Below, one piece after another: positions 55,899 to 63,829 of a stretch of DNA of 64,000 bases (position 1 is the first letter of the stretch; each line of letters opens with the position of its first letter). Source of the stretch: Candidatus Gallacutalibacter stercoravium (GTDB lineage: Bacteria > Bacillota > Clostridia > Oscillospirales > Acutalibacteraceae); assembly GCA_018716975.1 (NCBI GenBank), contig DVJE01000001.1, positions 106,893 to 170,892 on the forward strand, read 5' to 3'. The position numbers and the translations under genes were made by a program. The notes under the pieces were generated by a model. It had not been told where the DNA came from, did not search any database, and saw only the letters and a program-made list of their open reading frames with translations.

Positions 55899-57626
55899 AT
55901 GCTGCAACGGGCATTGCTGCGACACACCGCTTTTTTAGGGGAAACCGGCCGCCTGGCCGGCGCCATCTCGCGCAACTGGCTGGTGGGCATCCGGCAAACC
56001 AACCCGGCGATTTTAGATATGTTCCGCGACAGGGAGCTGGCTCCTTACCGGGATCTGCTCCCCTGGTCGGGAGAATTCGCGGGCAAATACCTTACCGGCG
56101 CGCACGCCATCTATCAAGTCACACAAAACGCCGAACTGCTGGCCTATGTGCAGTCCTTTCTAGACGAGCTGCTGAGCCTGCAAGCTCCAGACGGCTACCT
56201 GGGCTGCTACCGGCAAGAGTGCCGCCTAACCGGCGCTTTCTCTCAGCAGCCGGAAAAGAGCGGCTGTACCTGGGACGCTTGGTCGCACTATCACATCATG
56301 TACGGGCTTTATGTTTGGTATCAAGAAACCGGCGACCGGCGCTGCTGGGATGCCGTTTTGCGCATTGCTCATCTGTTCTTACGCTCCTTCTACGGCCAAA
56401 AGCCCTCGCTGGTTTCTATTGGCAACTCTGAGATGAACCTGGCCGTATACCACATGTTCGCCCTGCTCTACCGGGAAACGGGCGAGGAGCAATACCTGGA
56501 CTTTGCCCGGCACATTGAGGAAGACCTACGCTCCCCCCAAGCGGGCGATTACCTGCGTCTGGCGCTGGCAGGCCAAGAATTTTACCAGGGCCCCAAGCCC
56601 CGTTGGGAAAGCCTGCATGTGATTATGGGGTTTGCCGAGCTGTACCGCGCCACCAACGACGAGCAATACTTACAGGCCGCTTGCCAGATTGTAAACAGTA
56701 TCCTGCGCACCGATGTGCACAACACCGGCGCCTTTTCCACCGAGGAGCAAGCCGTCGGCCACCCCTATCAAAACGGCAACATTGAGACCTGTTGTGTTGT
56801 GGCCTTTAATGCCTTGGCGGCCCAGGTATACAGTTTAACCGGCAACCCACTTCTGGCGGATCACCTTGAGCGCTCCCACTACAATGCTGTTTTGGGCTAC
56901 TACTCCCCCACCGGGCGCTGGTCTACCTATAACACACCGATGGACGGCGTAAAGTGCGCCAACTACCATTCCATCGTGTTTCAAAGCCGTCCAGGTTCCC
57001 CCGAGCTCAACTGCTGCTCGGTAAACGCTCCCCGAGGTGTGGGGCTTATTGCCTCTTGGGCGCTGATGGAGGAAGAGGGCACGCTGTATATCAACCAGTA
57101 TGAAGCCATGCAGGCCCAAACGCAGGCGGGGCTTTCCATCTCCATCGGCGGGGATTACCCCTGCGGTTGCCGGGTAACTGTGCAGCTGGATGGCGGCGTA
57201 CGGCAAAAAATCCGTTTTCGCATCCCCTCTTGGTCGCGCCAAACCATTGTGCAGCTGGGGCAGGAGGAATTTCGCCCCGCCCCCGGCGCTTATTGGGAGC
57301 TGGAACGCCAATGGTCGGGGGAAACTTTGCTGTTTGCCTTTGACTTTACGCCCCGGCTGGAGCCCGGCGCCCGGGATTACCAGGACTGCTACAGCGTGTT
57401 GGCGGGTCCAGTGCTTTACGCATGGGATAGGGCGCGCAACCCCGCTTTGCCTTTTGGGCCGCCCGCACTATCTTCCCGCCAGCTGCTGCAATCCAAGCCC
57501 CAGCGAGCGGAGGACGGCGCCATTGTGCTGCGCCTGCCCGGCGGGGCCGAGCTGGTGGATTTTCAACATGCCGGCGTCAGCGGCAGCGCCTATCAAACCT
57601 GGCTGCCTGTGGCAGGTGAGCCGTAA
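55899..57626 (+). CDS. GH127-family glycoside hydrolase
   Basis: A 575-aa enzyme of the GH127/DUF1680 family (beta-L-arabinofuranosidase-like). It has an alpha/alpha-barrel N-terminal two-thirds (LPWSGEFAGKYLTGAHAIYQ; DGYLGCYRQ) and a beta-sandwich end. The zinc/nucleophile site is visible: Glu-Thr-Cys-Cys (GNIETCCVVAFNALAAQVY) and Asn-Cys-Cys (PELNCCSVNAPRG), equivalent to the Glu/Cys pairs of HypBA1. No signal peptide, so it acts on imported arabinofuranosyl oligosaccharides. ATG has AAGGAGG upstream. Followed 82 bp later by a MalY-type gene, possibly cotranscribed. Confidence 0.88.
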   Translation: MLQRALLRHTAFLGETGRLAGAISRNWLVGIRQTNPAILDMFRDRELAPYRDLLPWSGEFAGKYLTGAHAIYQVTQNAELLAYVQSFLDELLSLQAPDGYLGCYRQECRLTGAFSQQPEKSGCTWDAWSHYHIMYGLYVWYQETGDRRCWDAVLRIAHLFLRSFYGQKPSLVSIGNSEMNLAVYHMFALLYRETGEEQYLDFARHIEEDLRSPQAGDYLRLALAGQEFYQGPKPRWESLHVIMGFAELYRATNDEQYLQAACQIVNSILRTDVHNTGAFSTEEQAVGHPYQNGNIETCCVVAFNALAAQVYSLTGNPLLADHLERSHYNAVLGYYSPTGRWSTYNTPMDGVKCANYHSIVFQSRPGSPELNCCSVNAPRGVGLIASWALMEEEGTLYINQYEAMQAQTQAGLSISIGGDYPCGCRVTVQLDGGVRQKIRFRIPSWSRQTIVQLGQEEFRPAPGAYWELERQWSGETLLFAFDFTPRLEPGARDYQDCYSVLAGPVLYAWDRARNPALPFGPPALSSRQLLQSKPQRAEDGAIVLRLPGGAELVDFQHAGVSGSAYQTWLPVAGEP

Positions 57627-57708
57627 CCCCCTCCTGCGCCCTAAGCGGCAAAACATATAAGAAAAACTTCTATTCTTTTCATTCTTCTAACAGAAAGGGT
57701 AAGCGAAC

Positions 57709-58923
57709 ATGAACAACGCAGCCTATGATTTTGAAACCCTGGTAAACCGCACCGGCCAGAACGCCTCTAAATGGGACAATATGCGCCGGGCAAACCCCCA
57801 GGTAGAGGAAAATATCCCGCCCTTTTCGGTGGCGGATCTGGATATAAAAACCGCCCCTGAAATCGTGCAGGCTCTAAAGGATCATCTGGATAGGGCCGTG
57901 CTGGGCTACGACAGCCCCGGGGAAGACTACTGGCAGGCCCTTAGCTCCTGGATGGAGCGCCGCCATAACTGGACTGTGCAGCGAGACTGGCTGGTGTGCA
58001 CCCCCGGGGTGGTCACCGCGCTGTACGCCGCTGTAAACGCCTTTACCCAGCCGGGGGATGGGGTTTTGCTTTTTACCCCCGTATACTCCCCCTTTTACGG
58101 TGCGGCGCAGCAAAACGGGCGCGAAATTGTGCCTTGCCCGTTGCAATACCACGAGGAGGGCTACACCATCGACTTTGCGGATTTTGAGGCCAAGGCCAAA
58201 AATCCCCGCAATAAGTTGCTGCTGCTTTGTAACCCTCACAACCCCGTAGGCCGGGTGTGGAGCCGGGAGGAACTGTGGGAAATTGCCCGCATTTGCCTGC
58301 AAAACGATGTGCGCATCGCTTCGGACGAAATCCATTTCGACCTGATTCTGCCGGGGCACACCCACACCGTGCTGGCTAATTTGGGCCCAGAGATAGCTCA
58401 AAACAGCATTGTGTGCACCGCCCCCAGCAAAAGCTTTAATATTGCTGGGCTGCACTGCTCCAACATCTTTATCCCCAACGGTGAAATGCGGGATCAATTC
58501 CGCCGCCAGCTGGGCACCCTGGCCATGGGGGAACTCAACGGCCTGGCTTACGTGGCCTGCGAGGCTGCTTACCGCCGGGCGGAGGGCTGGCTGGACGGGC
58601 TCATCGCACTAATCGCCCGCAATCATGATTTGCTGCGCCGCTACATCGCCGAAAATATCCCCCAAATCAAGGCTTTGCCCCTAGAGGGCACCTATTTGCA
58701 ATGGCTGGATTGCCGCGGCCTGGGACTGGACGGCAAGGCATTGATGGATCTGATGCAACAAAAGGCCTTGTTCTTCGTCAGCGGCGGGCGCGCCTTCGCC
58801 CAGGAGTGCGAGGGATTTGTACGGGTTAACATCGCCAGCCCCACCCATGCCCTTATAGACGCCCTGGAGCGCTTGGCGCAAAGCGTTAAGGCCCTGCCTG
58901 CTTCGCCTGCCCTGCCCGTTTAA
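57709..58923 (+). CDS. MalY/PatB family PLP-dependent C-S lyase
   Basis: A 404-aa fold-type I PLP enzyme, cystathionine beta-lyase/aminotransferase class. Typical blocks: SVADLDIKTAPEIVQAL (family start, MWVADMDF-like), YDSPGEDYWQAL, LLLCNPHNPVGRVWSREEL, SDEIHFDLIL with the cofactor aspartate, and the PLP lysine in TAPSKSFNIAGLHCSN. It would release homocysteine, thiol or ammonia from sulfur amino acids; MalY of E. coli also binds a regulator. Its position behind a GH127 gene is unexplained. ATG with AAAGGG upstream. Confidence 0.9.
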   Translation: MNNAAYDFETLVNRTGQNASKWDNMRRANPQVEENIPPFSVADLDIKTAPEIVQALKDHLDRAVLGYDSPGEDYWQALSSWMERRHNWTVQRDWLVCTPGVVTALYAAVNAFTQPGDGVLLFTPVYSPFYGAAQQNGREIVPCPLQYHEEGYTIDFADFEAKAKNPRNKLLLLCNPHNPVGRVWSREELWEIARICLQNDVRIASDEIHFDLILPGHTHTVLANLGPEIAQNSIVCTAPSKSFNIAGLHCSNIFIPNGEMRDQFRRQLGTLAMGELNGLAYVACEAAYRRAEGWLDGLIALIARNHDLLRRYIAENIPQIKALPLEGTYLQWLDCRGLGLDGKALMDLMQQKALFFVSGGRAFAQECEGFVRVNIASPTHALIDALERLAQSVKALPASPALPV

Positions 58924-59275
58924 AACAGCGGCTGCGCCGGGTTGCGCATCAGCTTTTTAACACACCAATTATTTGCTACGAGCAACTGCCTTTTCTCCTT
59001 TTCTTTTGTTTTCCACTACTCTATCATTTTCTGTTGATAAACCGGCAGAGCCGGTTAAAAGAGGCAGGCGCGCCAGGCACCCTGCATGAGTTGGGCCAGT
59101 TTTCTCTAAGGAAGCGTGGTGAAAAACTCTTGTTATAACGCCTGCCGCGGCAAAAATAAACCGCGCATCCCATCAGAGGCGTATCTGCTTTTTTACAAAT
59201 AACAATATATGATGCCCCGCAGGGATGCGCAACGACGCATAAGACGCATAAAATAAAAAAGGAAGCGGTATTTTA
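58924..59275. other. Gap with AACCGGC dyad and short direct repeats
   Basis: About 350 bases without a gene. Contains AACCGGC-AGA-GCCGGTT (about 59040-59056) and two GACGCATAA repeats just before the acetyltransferase (about 59235-59250). TATAAC and TATGAT stretches may serve as -10 elements; nothing firm. Confidence 0.35.
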
Positions 59276-59866
59276 ATGCTTCTCATACAACAAGGGGAGG
59301 TTTCCATCCGCAAAATGGAGCCTTGCCCTCACGACTTTGTCCTCTTTTTAAAATGGATGACCGATCCCAACACTATGAAGTACTGGAAAGGAATGACCGA
59401 ACATTTTACTTATGAAAGGGTTGAGCAGGAATATCGGGAGCATATGGAAGAAAACGTGGAACAGTGCATCATCTCCTATGGCCAACGAGAGGTGGGCTAC
59501 TGCCAGTTCTGCTTGCTGGACGCCCCGCTTTTCGAGGTGCCTCAAGATCAGTACGACCGCTTTGTAGCCCCCGGGGAGCTAGCATACGGCATTGATATTT
59601 TGATAGGAGAGGTGGAGTGCCGCAACCGCGGCATCGGCACAAAGGCCCTAATTGCGCTGATGCAGGCGCTGTTTGTGCAATATCACGCCGATATCCTCAT
59701 GATTGATCCCAAAGTACAAAATGCCAGGGCCATCCGCTGCTACCACAAGTGCGGCTTTCGGGATTTATTCGTGGTGCCCCACCGGGAGCTGCAAGACGGA
59801 ATCTACCATGATAGCCTGATTATGGGGGTGAAAAAGGTCGCGTTTTTCGCCTCTTCTGCCTGTTAA
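59276..59866 (+). CDS. AAC(6')-like GNAT acetyltransferase
   Basis: A 196-aa GNAT-fold enzyme. The acetyl-CoA loop is ECRNRGIGTKALIALMQALF; the following block ILMIDPKVQNARAIRCYHKCGF matches the AAC(6')-I pattern (IDPxxxNxRAIRxYxKxGF). The N-terminal half (FLKWMTDPNTMKYW; ISYGQREVGYCQF) fits the same family, which acetylates aminoglycosides such as tobramycin and amikacin. Drug specificity is inference. ATG at 59276, the AAAGGA being 12 bases upstream, a wide spacing. Monocistronic. Confidence 0.8.
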   Translation: MLLIQQGEVSIRKMEPCPHDFVLFLKWMTDPNTMKYWKGMTEHFTYERVEQEYREHMEENVEQCIISYGQREVGYCQFCLLDAPLFEVPQDQYDRFVAPGELAYGIDILIGEVECRNRGIGTKALIALMQALFVQYHADILMIDPKVQNARAIRCYHKCGFRDLFVVPHRELQDGIYHDSLIMGVKKVAFFASSAC

Positions 59867-60312
59867 CAAGCAGAAGAGGGAGCCAGCTTGCCCATAGACC
59901 TGTGCACCTAAGCAGAACCAACAGTTAAGCCCCCGGCACAGTCGGAACACTGACAAGCCCTAAAAGGCATGACGCCCGCAAGCCCCTCAAAAAGCGATAA
60001 AACTTCTTTTGCTTGTATCATGCCCCACAGCCCGTAAACGGGCCATGCCATACGAAGAAAACTTTTACGATATCGTAAGATGTTAAGATGGCAAAATAGT
60101 AAGATTGCCATTTATTTCTAGCTTCGCTCGATGCTTGCGTATAAAGTTTCTTTTCTCTCCCCGGCCGTGACGGGGGCCTTATGCTGAAAATAAATGCATC
60201 ACAATCATCTGCCCAGGCTACCAGCCTGGACTTTTTTCTGCGCTGCTTGCGTGTGGATAGACCGCAAGCCCCTCCCTGCCCTATGAAAAAACACATCGGT
60301 ACCATAAACAAG
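59867..60312. other. Gap with several palindromes
   Basis: About 450 bases with no supported gene. It holds a perfect 14-bp palindrome TTACGATATCGTAA (60065-60078), a dyad ATGGCAA-N10-TTGCCAT (60088-60111), and CCAGGCTACCAGCCTGG near 60207. Possible remnants of a mobile element or RNA; none recognised. Confidence 0.35.
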
Positions 60313-60345
60313 CCGCCCCTCCTTGCTTTGAACAGGGTGGGGCGG
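60313..60345 (-). terminator. Terminator of the PH-domain gene
   Basis: CCGCCCC (60313-60319) pairs with GGGGCGG (60339-60345); minus-strand readout continues CTTGTTTATGG. Moderate T-run. Confidence 0.55.
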
Positions 60346-60430
60346 TTTCTGTCTAATTTTGTAGTTTTTTAGCTCTTTGGCAGACGATTGTGAAAAACGC
60401 TCTGGCGTTTCGCGCTTTAATTTGGCTGCT

Positions 60431-60799
60431 TTACAGCGTATAAGCGGCGATCACCGCTTGAATTTGCACAAGGTTGGATTGCGCGGCAAATTCAAACTTC
60501 ACCTTGCCCAAACCGCTGAAATATAGCTCCAGCTCGCTGTCTAGATCCAACACGCCTGCGGTCTCGATGGAAAAAGCCTGAATTTTGCTGTAAGGCAAAG
60601 AGGTAAAGTCCTTTTTCTTTCCGGTTACCCCCTGCACGTTCACAGCGATGATGCGCTTATCGGTAAAAACCACGCCGTCGCGCATAGACCGATAGGCACC
60701 GATAACACGCTCCCCTTGCAACAGCAAAGGCGTTACCAAGGGCACCAGAGCGCTATCCTCCTTCATTTTTAAATACTTCGCATTCTGAAAATCAATCAC
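60431..60799 (-). CDS. Bacterial PH-domain protein
   Basis: A 122-aa cytoplasmic protein with the bacterial pleckstrin-homology pattern: VTPLLLQGERVIGAYRSMRDGVVFTDKRIIAVNVQGVTGKKKDFTSLPYSKIQAFSIETAG (GxxxTDKRI and SLPYSKI hallmarks) followed by FSGLGKVKFEFA. Likely binds membranes or oligomerises; no enzymatic role. ATG at 60799 has GAGGAGG upstream. Monocistronic, adjacent to the phage-type module. Confidence 0.82.
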   Translation of the reverse strand: MIDFQNAKYLKMKEDSALVPLVTPLLLQGERVIGAYRSMRDGVVFTDKRIIAVNVQGVTGKKKDFTSLPYSKIQAFSIETAGVLDLDSELELYFSGLGKVKFEFAAQSNLVQIQAVIAAYTL

Positions 60800-60976
60800 A
60801 TAAAAACCTCCTCTTCTATGATCGCCGCTGCTATGCCTATGTTCCCGTCACACGGCAACCCCAGTATAGCGCGGAGCAGTAGCTAGGTCAAGTAGATGAA
60901 TAAATCACAAACAATTTTCCAAATCCGGTCTTACATCTTCTTCCAAAAATAAAATAATTTAATTTTTTATAATATA

Positions 60977-61041
60977 TTGTGTTTTTTAAATATCTGGAGT
61001 ATACTAAAATTGCATAATATAATTTTTTAAATTATATTATG
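60977..61041 (+). promoter_or_regulatory. Promoter and 29-bp operator of the lysis module
   Basis: TTGTGT (60977-60982) and TATACT (61000-61005) are 17 bp apart behind an AT-rich stretch. A perfect dyad with 13-bp arms CATAATATAATTT / AAATTATATTATG and a 3-base centre spans 61013-61041, starting at the expected transcription start. This is strongly operator-like; as RNA it would also form a long hairpin. Confidence 0.6.
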
Positions 61042-61082
61042 TATAGTTACACTAGTTTCAACATAAAGAAAGGAGGATTCTT

Positions 61083-61331
61083 GTGAGGCACAGCTGCGCA
61101 GACAACAGGCTGGAAGAAGTGGGCTACCTAGGTTTCGGCCCCAATGCCGGGATTTTTGTAAAAAAAGAAGATGCCCTGGCCTATGCCATGAAGCATGTGG
61201 GCGTCGCACCTATCCGGCAAAGGGATCAGCAGGAGTTCGCCGCCTTTGCCGCTATGCTGGAGGAATGGTTTTTCTCAGGGAACTGGGTGCGGCGCTGGCG
61301 GGGGTTGACGGGCTCTCCCCAGAACCGCTAA
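61083..61331 (+). CDS. Small protein at head of phage-type module
   Basis: An 82-aa soluble protein starting at GTG 61083 with AAAGGAGG upstream. The conserved-looking core is FVKKEDALAYAMKHVGVAP...EFAAFAAMLEEWFFSGNWVRRW, a pattern I have seen in small Firmicute proteins near phage tail genes but cannot name. First gene after the dyad promoter, so it belongs to the module. The N-terminus (RHSCADNRLEEVGYLGFGPN) is unassigned. Confidence 0.55.
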   Translation: MRHSCADNRLEEVGYLGFGPNAGIFVKKEDALAYAMKHVGVAPIRQRDQQEFAAFAAMLEEWFFSGNWVRRWRGLTGSPQNR

Positions 61332-61420
61332 TTTTCTCCACAACAGGGCAGCCTTTCGTCGCGCAAGCAACAGTATGGGCACTGACTCTTTAAATTAAAA
61401 ACAACAGGAGGTAACAATCT

Positions 61421-62017
61421 ATGGCAAGCACAAACAGCACCACTAATTTGCAGCTTTCGCAGTTTGGGGCAGACGATACCCCGAAATGGTTGCAAGATTA
61501 CAACGGCGATATGGCTAAGATAGACGCCTTTGCCGGGCAAAAAGGCCAGGTAGGCGGCCTTGCTTCGCTAGACAGCAGCGGAAAACTGGCGCAGATGCCC
61601 ACGGCGGCGGAGGTTGGAGCCGTGGCGTCCACCGAAAAAGCCCAACCCAATGGCGTGGCAACTCTTGACGCGAACGGGAAACTCGTGCAGATGGCCGCAA
61701 CAGAAACAGGCGTCAGCAACGGAATGTACTATCAAAAACAGCCAGACGGTACAGCGATGATATGGGGGGAGCGAGAGACCACAGAGCCAGTGCCCGCCAA
61801 TACTGGATATAGCAATGGGTTAAGTATAACCTTTCCCTTTGCTTTCACTGCAACCCCTTCTGTTACGGCTACAGCCCAAGCCGATACAAATTCCGGCTCG
61901 GCGACGGTGCATGTGGGTGCAGTTACTACGGGGGGCGTCTATTTCCACGCATACAACGGCACAACAGCGACCAGAAAGCTAAAAGTGTATTTTCAAATCA
62001 TTGGCAAATGGAAGTAA
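61421..62017 (+). CDS. Phage tail fibre-like protein
   Basis: A 198-aa protein: N-terminal phage-type domain ([32 protein letters not shown], as in prophage structural proteins), then collagen-like alanine/lysine repeats ([39 protein letters not shown]) and a beta-rich C-terminal head (from about 105; [35 protein letters not shown]). ATG with AGGAGG upstream. Short for a tail fibre, so it may be truncated or a tail-associated adhesin. It lies 23 bp ahead of the endolysin gene. Confidence 0.75.
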   Translation: MASTNSTTNLQLSQFGADDTPKWLQDYNGDMAKIDAFAGQKGQVGGLASLDSSGKLAQMPTAAEVGAVASTEKAQPNGVATLDANGKLVQMAATETGVSNGMYYQKQPDGTAMIWGERETTEPVPANTGYSNGLSITFPFAFTATPSVTATAQADTNSGSATVHVGAVTTGGVYFHAYNGTTATRKLKVYFQIIGKWK

Positions 62018-62039
62018 TAACATAACGGAGGTATCAAGC

Positions 62040-63038
62040 ATGAGTATCATAGGCATTGATGTAAGCGAGTGGCAAGGCAAGATGGACTTTGCCAAGGCCA
62101 AGGCGGCGGGGGCGGAGTTTGTGATGATGCGCACCGGGTACGGCAGCGCCCTTCCAAACCAGATTGACAAGCGTTTTGCCGAAAACCAGGCCGGGGCTAC
62201 GGCTGTGGGCCTCAAGCGGGGCTACTATCATTACGGTTACGCCTACGACGCAGCCAAGGCAAAGGGAGAGGCCCAGTTTGCCCTTTCCATCATCGGCGGC
62301 AAGGATAAGGGCGCGCCGCTGGCCTACGACATGGAGGACAGCTCCCTGACATCCCACGGTAAAGCGGCCCTAACGGCGGCGGCCGTCGCCTTTTTGAAGG
62401 AGGTAGCCGCGGCAGGCTATACCCCGGTGCTTTACTCCAATTTGTATTGGACAAGCAATTTTGTAGACGTGTCCGCCATCCGCCAGGCGGTGCCGGGGCT
62501 CAAGGTATGGATTGCCCAATATAACAGCCAATGCGACTACAAGGGCGACTATGCCATGTGGCAATATACCAGCCAAGGCAACGGCGCGCAATACGGGGCC
62601 AGCAGCCAGTATATCGACCTGAATTACCTGTATGAGGATATCTTTACCCAGGGAGGAAATTCCGGCGGCTCCACTGCGCCCGCCCACAAGTACAAGGTGG
62701 GCGACCATGTGATTTTCTCTACTTGCTACGAGCACAACCACGATCCCATTGAAAAGCACAAAAAGGCGTCCGATTACCCCCGCAACCACGGCACCATTAC
62801 CCGCATTGCCAATGGAACCCCCAACCCCTATTTACTGGATAACGGCCTGTGCTGGGTCAACGACGGGGATATCCGGGGCTACTACACCGGCGAGCAAAGC
62901 TACACGGTGCGAAGCGGCGACACCCTCTCGGGCATTGCGGCAAAGTATGGGGTATCCCTGGCTAAGCTGGTAAGCGCCAACGGTATTGCGAACCCCAATT
63001 TGATTTATCCCGGGCAAAAGCTGACGATTCCGGGTTAA
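62040..63038 (+). CDS. GH25 endolysin with LysM domain
   Basis: A 332-aa peptidoglycan hydrolase: GH25 muramidase domain (residues 1-190; [18 protein letters not shown] with the catalytic Asp, [10 protein letters not shown] with Asp/Glu, [25 protein letters not shown]), a linker domain (about 200-285; [14 protein letters not shown]3-like), and a C-terminal LysM repeat ([29 protein letters not shown]). No signal peptide, as expected for a holin-released endolysin. The start at 62040 has GGAGG upstream; the frame begins at 62001. Confidence 0.93.
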   Translation: MSIIGIDVSEWQGKMDFAKAKAAGAEFVMMRTGYGSALPNQIDKRFAENQAGATAVGLKRGYYHYGYAYDAAKAKGEAQFALSIIGGKDKGAPLAYDMEDSSLTSHGKAALTAAAVAFLKEVAAAGYTPVLYSNLYWTSNFVDVSAIRQAVPGLKVWIAQYNSQCDYKGDYAMWQYTSQGNGAQYGASSQYIDLNYLYEDIFTQGGNSGGSTAPAHKYKVGDHVIFSTCYEHNHDPIEKHKKASDYPRNHGTITRIANGTPNPYLLDNGLCWVNDGDIRGYYTGEQSYTVRSGDTLSGIAAKYGVSLAKLVSANGIANPNLIYPGQKLTIPG

Positions 63039-63052
63039 AGGAGGGGTGTTTC

Positions 63053-63382
63053 GTGCCGGCTGAAAAATGTATATTAGACCCGAACAGGGATTGCCTAGGG
63101 CTTGCCAAGGCGGAAATGCTGGAAAAGCAGGTGGAGGAATACCGGGAAAAATCCAGTAAAGACCATCACGAAATGTATGACCGCATCCGCCAACTGGAAA
63201 TAGCCAACGCCCGAACAGACACCCAATACGGGCAAATTATGGAAACCCTGGGCGCTCTGAAATCGGATATTGCAGAGATTAAAACAAAGCCCGCACGGCG
63301 CTGGGACGCCATTGTAGACAAGGTTCTGCTGGCGGTTGTGGGGGGCATCGTGGTTTACATATTGGCGCAGATAGGCTTTTGA
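63053..63382 (+). CDS. XhlA-like phage lysis accessory protein
   Basis: A 109-aa protein, 14 bp after the endolysin, starting at GTG 63053 (GGAGGGG upstream). It has a coiled-coil middle (EMLEKQVEEYREKSSKDHHEMYDRIRQLEIANARTDTQYGQIMETLGALKSDIAEIK) and one C-terminal transmembrane helix (VLLAVVGGIVVYILAQIGF). This is the layout of XhlA/hemolysin-type proteins that act with holins in PBSX-like phages. Exact family uncertain. Confidence 0.75.
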   Translation: MPAEKCILDPNRDCLGLAKAEMLEKQVEEYREKSSKDHHEMYDRIRQLEIANARTDTQYGQIMETLGALKSDIAEIKTKPARRWDAIVDKVLLAVVGGIVVYILAQIGF

Positions 63383-63397
63383 AGAAAGGAGTAACCC

Positions 63398-63697
63398 ATG
63401 AACGACTTTGTGTCTTGGGAAGTATTGGCCACCTTTGCCGGAGCAACGGCGGTGACGGCGTTGTTTACCCAATGGCTGAAAAACGCCGGGCCGCTGGCAA
63501 AGCTGCCCACCCAATGGCTTTCTTACTTTATCGCCCTAATTTTGATGGTGGGCGCTACCGCTGCGTCGGGCGGCTGGGCCCAGCCCTGGCAGGTGTGGGC
63601 CTTGGTGCCGCTAAACGCCGTGATTGTTTCCACCGCCAGTAACGGCAGTTATGCTGCGGCTAAGCGGGTGGTAGAAGGAAAAGCAGACAAAACCTAA
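63398..63697 (+). CDS. Phage holin
   Basis: A 99-aa membrane protein, 15 bp after the XhlA-like gene, ATG behind GAAAGGAG. Two to three predicted helices: VLATFAGATAVTALFTQWL, LSYFIALILMVGATAASGGW and QVWALVPLNAVIVSTASNGSYAAA, then a lysine-rich tail (KRVVEGKADKT). Pattern fits phage holins that make the lytic membrane hole. Last gene of the module. Confidence 0.82.
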   Translation: MNDFVSWEVLATFAGATAVTALFTQWLKNAGPLAKLPTQWLSYFIALILMVGATAASGGWAQPWQVWALVPLNAVIVSTASNGSYAAAKRVVEGKADKT

Positions 63698-63783
63698 CGC
63701 ATACGGATATAGCATAACACAAAAACGAGTCCCCCATCTGGCACCAATACTGAACCGAACCAGAAAAAGCGGACAATAGACAA

Positions 63784-63825
63784 ATCCCCCCTGATGTAGG
63801 AAAATAGAAGTACATCAGGGGGGAT
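63784..63825 (+). other. Hairpin sequestering the transposase ribosome site
   Basis: ATCCCCCCTGATGTA (63784-63798) pairs perfectly with TACATCAGGGGGGAT (63811-63825) around 12 bases. The GGGGGG of the 3' arm is the only ribosome site of the transposase ATG at 63830, so translation would be blocked in long read-through transcripts. Confidence 0.7.
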
Positions 63826-63829
63826 AGCT

